Assembly: GCA_027922465.2 (NCBI GenBank)
Contig: BQMF02000413.1
Coordinates: 248,001 to 312,000, forward strand
Direction: 5' to 3'
DNA: 64,000 bases
Origin: Turritopsis dohrnii
Taxonomy: Eukaryota > Cnidaria > Hydrozoa > Anthoathecata > Oceaniidae
The notes below the pieces were generated by a model. That model did not search any database, was not told where the DNA came from, and saw only the letters and a list, made by a program, of their open reading frames with translations. A program made the translations under genes and the position numbers. This document shows, in pieces, positions 57,291 through 64,000 of this stretch; positions within the stretch are counted from its first letter, which is position 1, and the number at the start of each line of letters is the position of its first letter.

Positions 57291-60200
57291 ATGAAAAAGA
57301 CCGAAATGTCGAACATTCGTCAAGTCATTGTTGCTGTTACTTTTATAATGTTTGCTGCCTCAGGTAAAGTTTTATGATGTTTCACATCTGTTAGCTCCTC
57401 AGTGCAACTGTCATGTGTTTTAGAGATTTCTTCTGCCCGGTGAATTTGCTTAACACATCCATGGCCGGTGTTGTTTTGGTTAGGGTTGTACATTGAAGCA
57501 GGATTATAGTAGGAAGAAGAAGGAGCGGTGACGGGTGAGAATGGAGACGTTTTCTGAGTTGGTGATGGAGATGGAAACTGCTTTCCATAAAAAGTGCTCC
57601 CCTGAAATCAAAAAAAAAAAGTTTAAAGAATGTCGTGAAATTCCAGACACGAAGTTTCTACTACAGCCTCATGTTTTTATAAGTTCTATATATAAATAGA
57701 GAATTCTGTGTGCTAACTCGAATGTAGAAGAAACAAGAAGAGGGTTAAGAAACTGTTTTAATCTCTTTAGTTTTGAAATCTATATTTGGTGAGGAGTTTT
57801 CAAACAATAAGTGATTGTAAACTCGATGAGTATCTTGCCAACAAATGCCATCTCGAACTTTAATGAGGTCGTTAATTGAATATTAATTGAAACAATCAAC
57901 GTTTAGAAACTTTCTAAATTTATATTAATCACGCGTAAGGTATTTAATGTCCACGTGTTTTATTAGCCTCGGATACGCGACTGGAGATTTGTATAGAACT
58001 GGTCAGAGGGTAACCTTATAGACAGACTGGATACAATAGAATGACGTAATGGAAGAGATCTAAACTGCTGTTTTATAACCGATGTGATTGGCCAAAGAAT
58101 CCCTTAGATCCCTAAGGGCAAATCTCAAAACTATCGGAAACCTTACCCAAGTGGGTACCAAAATTAAAGGGGTCTATTTTTAGGACCTCACATTACCCTT
58201 TCATCTTCTGTAGCTCAAACAATCAAGAACGTCAAAGTAAACCACGTCTCCCTTCATTCCTTCAACATGACGTGGGAAACTACTAACCCAACACCAGTAA
58301 CATACAACGTGACGTTAGATTTCAATGAAATAGTAGCCGGCGTCACAGAGTTTGTCAACGTTACGCGGTTTTCGTATTCAACTCGAATCACTAGACTAAA
58401 GTCTGTTAACATCACAGTATCCGTTAAAAATGACCCATCGACTGCCGTAACATTTGAATTGTTTTTTATGGGTAAGTACTTTAGATAGTTTAGAGTTTAT
58501 ATCGAGTCATTCGCCATAAATAAATAAATTAATTAATTGGAAGTTATTTTCCGTTTACTTTTAGACTTACTTAAAGATTTAACTGTAAAAGACAGACAAA
58601 AATATAGTGCTGATGTTGAATGGTCTGGGTCTAATTTGGTGTCTAAGTACCAGGTTGAACATTTCCAAAGTGAAGCTCCATCATCATCAACATTTAATAC
58701 GACTACTAACGACAGTAGTATCGTCATTTCGTCACTTTATTACTTCAAGTCGTATGTTGTGACGGTACGAGTCGAAGAACTTGCTCCAAACGTGAAGCTA
58801 ACTAATCCTGATACCTTTTGGGATATTAAGTCTCAAATATCGATAAGGACATGGAAAGGTAATTCCTGCAATGTGATTGGGAGTTCCTAGTAGCGTGTGT
58901 GTTGTAGCGTGTTTATAAAACTAGCATTTTCGATTCCGAGTCTAAAACTTGATGCGTATTACCGCGTCAATACAGAGACGCTCGCCTCCGTTTACTGGGA
59001 ATGAGTAGGTAGATATTGGAGATTCTGTTGAAGATTTAAGAGGAGTGGCTGTTTTTAAGGTTTCAAGGAAGATTGAAAGTAAATGATATCGTTCTCTTTG
59101 ATGATTGTTGGACCTTGATCTCTGTTAGCTACTATCTTGTCTCTTATTAAGTATTAGTGCATACGTCATCACGTTACGTCGTGAATTTCTTTCATTAACG
59201 TTCTATTTTCATATTTATTTGTTTATATACCAGATCTTCCATTAACGATACCAAATTTCCGCGTAACAAAGGTGACGGATCAAGGTTTTGAGCTAGACTG
59301 GGACGACATTGAAGACGCAGTGTACAAGACAGCAATAATTGGATTGCCAGAAAGGGAACAAAACGTGTCCCATTTAGTATTGGAAAAATATAGCCGGTCA
59401 TCAGCAATTGTTACGGTAGCAGTTGTATCGGTCAGTGGTTTGAAATCATCCATACCTTCCATCACAATATCCATGACACTCAGCAAAGGTTAGATAGACA
59501 CTATTTTCAGATCTTATTGTTGAGAGGTTGTTGAAGATCTCTTTATAAAACATTTACCTTTCATTTTAGTCCCTGACAAGGTCGAAAACCTGAGAGTTAA
59601 TGGCACCAATGACACCACGATTTCTCTGCAGTGGGACCAAGCGGAGTTCACCACACTTTATCAAGTAGAATATTTCACAGATCCGTCACATAAGATGCAC
59701 GTCAATACTACCCTCACTGAGATCGAATTGTCATCTTTAGAAAAGTGCACACAATACACTATTACAGTCAACGTAATTGAAATAAACCGAAGAAAATTTA
59801 TACTAGGATCTAGCCATTACTTGCAGCTTAAAAACCTAGCTAAAAGTGATCAAATCTTAGTGAAAACTTCCAAAGGTTTAGGTAAGGCTTTTGTAATCAT
59901 CATTCTGTATCTTTTGAAAATATTGAGTGATTTTACTAAGATCATAATTAGTAAAATATATTGCAAATAGGACCTTTTGAGTGAGGTGGTATGGAATAAA
60001 AGTTGTCCTAAATTGAATTGATCAAAACATTTAATTGCTGGTGGTATCCAAATTCCAATAATGAAACCCCTGTGACTTTTGCAAATGGATTTGATGGCTT
60101 TTAAGTGCATATACCAGTGCCATCGTAAGGTGGAAACACTGTATTCTTTGTCTGAATAAGCTATTCTTAGATACTCCAACCACTAATGCACTTCAGACAC

Positions 60201-61073
60201 AGCTCCACCTAAAACAGTTTATTAGTAAAGAATGCCGTTGCATAACCGCTATTGTTCTGTTTTCTTCTTCAGGACTAGTTGCTGGATCCATTCTTTCATA
60301 TATATCGCTTATATGTTTGAGTCTAATGCTAACATAAAACCTCTTCTCACATGCAAGCCTCTTAAAACATAGACGACATGTACATTTCGGTAACTGCAAC
60401 AACAGAGATGATGAACAGCAGAAAAAGACGTGGGTTTTGTGGGTTTCTCAACTTTACAAATTTTCTAGAAACCAATCGTTAAAACCGTCTCATTAAAAAT
60501 TTTCCACTGTCAAGATAAGCAAACGAAAAGAAACTTGTCGCTGAAAACATTTCTTGGAAATTTTAAGTTTTAGAATTTAATTTGTCTCAAAAAGGCTGAT
60601 AAATTTTATATATTATTCTTTATATATGCAAAGTGTTGAAAATATTTAGCATAATTTTGTTTATTTCGTTATTGGTCAACCCTGATCAACTGTGATCCTG
60701 TGACTCTTCGCGTTCATCGCAGACAATTATCGAATAACCCAATCCACCTCCAACACGCCTTATTGCTTCACCCACGTACCCAAAATGAATAATAGTGACA
60801 GCTATATCGCTTGCGTACATTAACTTGAAGGAAATAACTATGTGGGAGAGCATGTGTGTCCACGATGGAGAAAGTTAAAAACTTTCTTCTCCGAGGATTT
60901 CTTTATGATTACTGTTTTATAACAACTTGATTAAACTGACTTTATTAAATTCTGTATATGTCAATTCCATAGTTTTTCTTCTTTTTCAGTAGTTACTTTA
61001 TTAGCACTTACTACGTCTTCAAACAACGCCTGCCCGCACACTGATCAATCTAAAACCTCAAAAAATCTCACAG
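57291..61073 (+). CDS. FN3-domain secreted/surface protein B (paralogue of A)
   Basis: Exons: 57291-57363 (signal peptide, differing from A by two or three residues), 58214-58471, 58565-58858, 59234-59488 and 59570-59881, with a possible further phase 1-1 exon at 60990-61073. Each of exons 2-5 encodes one FN3-like domain. Exon 3 is almost identical to that of gene A (KYSADVEWSGSNLVSKYQVE); exons 2 and 4 differ at more positions. Only one copy of the YQVEYFTDPSHKMHV domain is present where A has two, so domain number differs between paralogues. The 60990 exon reads VVTLLALTTSSNNACPHTDQ, a hydrophobic then Ser/Thr-rich stretch; this could be stalk or part of a membrane segment. The C-terminus is unresolved. 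Confidence 0.68.
57450..57630 (-). other. Insert in FN3-B intron 1 resembling a foreign Pro/Ser-rich exon
   Basis: Compared with unit A, about 180 bases are inserted here. On the minus strand they read a pyrimidine tract, TTTGATTTCAG, then 50 open codons from 57601: GSTFYGKQFPSPSPTQ, KTSPFSPVTAPSSSYYNP, ASMYNPNQNNTGHG, ending near a GT (GATGTGTTAAG). The composition and clean acceptor suggest a captured exon from an unrelated gene. It could also be chance in a repeat. Confidence 0.45.
60193..60420 (-). pseudogene. Last exon of minus-strand partner gene, copy 2
   Basis: After an AG at about 60403 (TTGTTGCAG) the exon reads LPKCTCRLCFKRLACEKRFY, VSIRLKHISDIYERMDPATS, PEEENRT and ends at a stop, matching 54628-54830. 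Sequence further upstream (60.45-60.56 kb) matches 54.90-54.98 kb but contains a 1-base insertion (GAGACGGTTTTAACG versus GAGATGTTTTAACG). The 5' exons are missing in this window. Confidence 0.45.
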
Positions 61074-61841
61074 GTAATATAGACAGGACACATAACCTAA
61101 CAATCTGACATTCTGAGTTTGAAAAATCCAAGTTTGCGTTGATTAAGCGCGTAATCCATTCCATATTCAATCAACATCCCAACTAGGGCTTGGACATGCT
61201 TTGAGTCTGTTTCTTTTGCACCTGAGTGGTTTCTTTATGAATAGAACTAGTAGATAAGTTGATCTCTTGGTTGAAACGTTCTTTAATCTTGGCTTGTATG
61301 TGCGTAGTGACTATCCAATTGTTGACAGCATTAATATTAGTGCAAAAAATGCCCTAAAAAAAATCTAAATAATCATGAAGCGATGAATGAGGAAACTCTG
61401 CGTTCCTAAGCTTCTCGAGAAGGAAAAAAGAGAGAAAATAACATTTAAAAGCACCTTCTTCCTGTCTCATATCTACAGAACAGTTAAACTACTTTAAACT
61501 TTCCTAAGTTTTTTTTTTGTCGAGATTTTTGTCGCACATTTTCCGTTCCGTAAAAAAGCAAAATTAATACCCATGCCAAACGATCCGAAACTAAACGAGG
61601 TTTTTCCCAACAAAAACGGTTACAAAAGATTAGGTTCCAGTCCATCCTATCATTGAATTGTCCGTTTTGATCTAATCTGTCATATCTGAAATTAATTGAA
61701 TTATGATGAACCTTCTGCTCATTCGAGACTCATTTGTGCTTATGATAAATCGCTTCCCGTTCTTTCGAAAATTCTCATCAACGATTCCATCGGATTCTAC
61801 TATAACTCTTATCAAATCTTGGTATCATCTTTGTTTTGTAG

Positions 61842-62140
61842 AAGTGTGTTGGCCTGAGATAACGAGACAATGTCTCTTAATCTCTCAACCAAATTCGATA
61901 CCAGCCTCCAGCGTTAAACAGGCACGATTTTAATGATGTCAATATATATATGATGCAATAACAATTTGAAAGTATATCTCAATACTTCGAGTAAATACAA
62001 ACGTTCGACGTTGTGAAAGTGACACAAGATCTAGTGAATACAACGACAAATTAACTGAAGAAGAGATCAATTTCAATATGGTGTATTTTGACAACAACAC
62101 CTGCGATAGTGATAGCGACGAAAGTTTTTGTGAACCATAG
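61842..62140 (+). other. Possible 3' coding exons downstream of FN3 gene B
   Basis: Two candidates. (1) After TTTGTTTTGTAG at 61841, a phase-1 compatible frame reads EVCWPEITRQCLLISQPNSI to a stop at 61933. (2) The frame ending at about 62140 reads SEYNDKLTEEEINFNMVYFD, NNTCDSDSDESFCEP, which resembles an acidic cytoplasmic tail but lacks a strong acceptor upstream. Neither is linked to the FN3 exons by a complete phase chain. Confidence 0.25.
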
Positions 62141-62639
62141 ACTTTATTTTATATATTTATCTCCACATTTAATCATTCAACATATATTATCAAAACGCCC
62201 AAGTGAAAACGCTTTTTTAGGAAAAGAAATGAAACTGCTGACTCAGCATTTTTTGCTCAGTGAAATTACCTCTGTGAAAAAGATCAGAAATCCAATTGTG
62301 ACCAAAATTGAGGGGTTACATGTCACAAATAGTATTTTTTCATGTCACAAATAGATTTTTTCAGGTCCTTTTCTATGACGTCATCAAAGTTTTCCAGGAC
62401 CTATAAAACCTCAGGACTAAATTTTCAGGCATATGTTTTTATACAATTTTTGTTCCATTCTAAAAGATCTTTCGATTGACATATAATAACATAACGTTTG
62501 AGAAGATAAAATTTTTACTGACCGTGAATTATGACGTCATCAATCACGTGACATACATGCATTTCCAAAAAAGTCACCTGACAGATTTTGGTAGTCTGAG
62601 GTCTCCTCTACAAGATTCTATTGAGAAAATAAACATTGG

Positions 62640-63152
62640 CAGAATGTCAGATTGTTAGGCTATGTGTCCTGTCTAATAGTTTTATGCGAACAGAAGGAAT
62701 CTCTGCTTTTTTTTCAAAAGATTTTTCAACCTTTCGTCTCTTTTTCCATCCGCAGAATAATAGCAGTTTTGATATTGTTATAAAATGATATCCTCTTGTA
62801 TATTTTGAAAAAAACCGTTTTAACAGTTGTTTGTTCCAAAGGAAATCAATAATGTTACAATTTCATTTCAACGACTTTCCTTCAACAGAAATAATGACAT
62901 TATGTCGTAATGATAATATTTTGAAATACATTGGTGTATTGTATTGTACAGAGCTTTTAGTTAAGTTGTTGCTACCACGTGTCATCGGTTTGTGAATGCC
63001 AAAGGTTTATAGAGAATATGATGGACTGCTATTATTCTGCCGATGGAAAAAGAGACGAAAGGTTGAAAAATCTTTTGAAAAAAAAGCAGAGATTCCTTCT
63101 GTTCCCATAAAACTATTAGACAGGACACATAGTCTAACAATCTGACATTCTG
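62640..63152. repeat. Inverted repeat with 128-bp arms and 257-bp loop
   Basis: The left arm 62640-62767 (CAGAATGTCAGATTGTTAGG ... TAATAGCAGT) and the right arm 63025-63152 are reverse complements at roughly 97% identity; differences are seen at three positions. The loop holds no gene. A third, partial relative of the arm lies at 61081-61112 (AGACAGGACACATAACCTAA). It could be a MITE or a hairpin-forming transcript source. Confidence 0.85.
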
Positions 63153-64000
63153 ATATTTGCGGATCGATATTTGGGAGATTTGCTTATGGACAAAAAATTG
63201 GCCGGGAAAAAACCCTGCCCCACTAACTAAATAGTTCGTCATGTTTTCTCCACGAATTTTTTTCCAGGTTTTGTCTCGAACATAATAACAAGTCTGTTCC
63301 AGTATAATCCTAATCAGCAACCTTATATTACAACCTGGTTGGTGGAATCATCAGAAAGTCACTGTAACGAAGAGCATTTTCCTTGAAATACTGTGTATAT
63401 TTCTATAGAAATGTACTCCTTCGCAGTGATTTTCAATAAATTTTTCCACTGAGAATTGGTAGGTTCAAATTCATTTTTAAATTGATGTCTTCCTATCAAC
63501 TCCTCCATCATCATTTTTCATCTTTGAGGGCAAGAACCTCAAACTCATTTTCTTCCTCATTAGTGCTGTCATTATTGTGGTCGCTTAAATGTAGATGACA
63601 ACTGTATTTTTACACCTGGAAACATTTTAGGATGTCCAGTATCATTTACCAACTTCTCGTTAGATGAAAATGTTAACAGAGAGGTAGAAATTCCAACCCT
63701 CTAGAAGGATTAAAAAAAATATTTATGAGGCAAAAAAAGTTTCGTCGGTTACAACGTTCGTCACGCTAATGGACAAATTTAGTTATAAGTCACTGCGAAG
63801 GAGTGGCAGACAAAGTTTCGAAATGGCAGACAAATATGCACACTTCGTCACCATGCCTTTTTGATGAATTGGCCTATTAGCACTTTCGTCAAACTTCATC
63901 AGCGAAATCGATAAGTATGTTTTATTGATTATAAATCTTTTTGGTCTGTAGTCTCTCTTTGCTCACCCTATTTTCATTTCCCCCAATTGTACATTATCGT
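63153..64000. other. No gene seen; hairpin family 2 copy
   Basis: 63360-63430 holds a family 2 repeat (AACGAAGAGCATTTTCCTTG, TGTGTATATTTCTATAGAAA, TGTACTCCTTCGCAGTG), with a further CACTGCGAAGGAGTGG fragment at about 63793-63808. The rest is AT-rich with no supported coding sequence. Confidence 0.5.

Noticed and set aside
1..64000. CRISPR arrays, bacterial operons, rRNA or tRNA genes
   Set aside because: No regularly spaced identical repeats with unique spacers, no polycistronic layout, and no tRNA or rRNA signatures were recognised; spliced genes show this is eukaryotic DNA.

Overview
This window is eukaryotic nuclear DNA from an early-branching animal, most likely a cnidarian and possibly a hydrozoan. 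It is AT-rich. Its genes have many small exons bounded by GT-AG introns, and gene-poor stretches are packed with inverted-repeat transposons, short hairpin repeats and a broken LINE. The gene set is animal-type: a STRIP scaffold, a NACHT-WD40 protein and a probable augmin subunit. The species assignment is inference. I rebuilt exon chains by hand and accepted joins only where GT/AG sites and codon phase agreed at every junction.

Layout. Positions 1-9500 hold repeats only: a perfect 82-bp palindrome, a TTAA-flanked MITE, two nested terminal-inverted-repeat (TIR) elements, and a MITE with a 6-bp target duplication. The inner nested element (3249-5783) carries a broken gene with duplicated Cys/His modules. 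A 14-exon NWD1-like gene occupies 9564-17913 on the minus strand (1640 codons before the stop region closes, in phase throughout). From 18 to 25 kb there is a 31-base C run, a pogo/Tigger relic and a SAP-domain element. At 24.8-25.8 kb two small two-membrane-span proteins converge. A five-exon minus-strand gene at 26227-27481 resembles HAUS2. More MITEs lie at 28-32.9 kb. A complete 23-exon STRIP1/2 gene runs on the plus strand from 32981 to 43872.

From 44.9 kb to about 61 kb there is a tandem duplication of a divergent gene pair. One partner is a secreted or cell-surface protein built from fibronectin-III-like domains, one domain per phase-1 exon (plus strand). The other is an unrecognised minus-strand gene. 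A 128-bp minisatellite sits between the two divergent starts. The first unit has a roughly 3.1-kb LINE inside that minisatellite and one extra FN3 exon. In the second unit the minus-strand partner is broken, and intron 1 has gained an insert that looks like a foreign proline/serine-rich exon. The last 3 kb hold a long inverted repeat with 128-bp arms.

Working together: STRIP is a scaffold of the striatin-PP2A (STRIPAK) complex, HAUS2 is an augmin subunit acting on spindle microtubules, and NWD1-like proteins are STAND-type ATPases. Nothing in the sequence links these three functionally. The FN3 pair locus is the most likely place for lineage-specific biology. Its architecture (phase 1-1 domain exons, tandem copies, domain-number variation) is what rapidly evolving surface-recognition loci show, but function cannot be read from this sequence.
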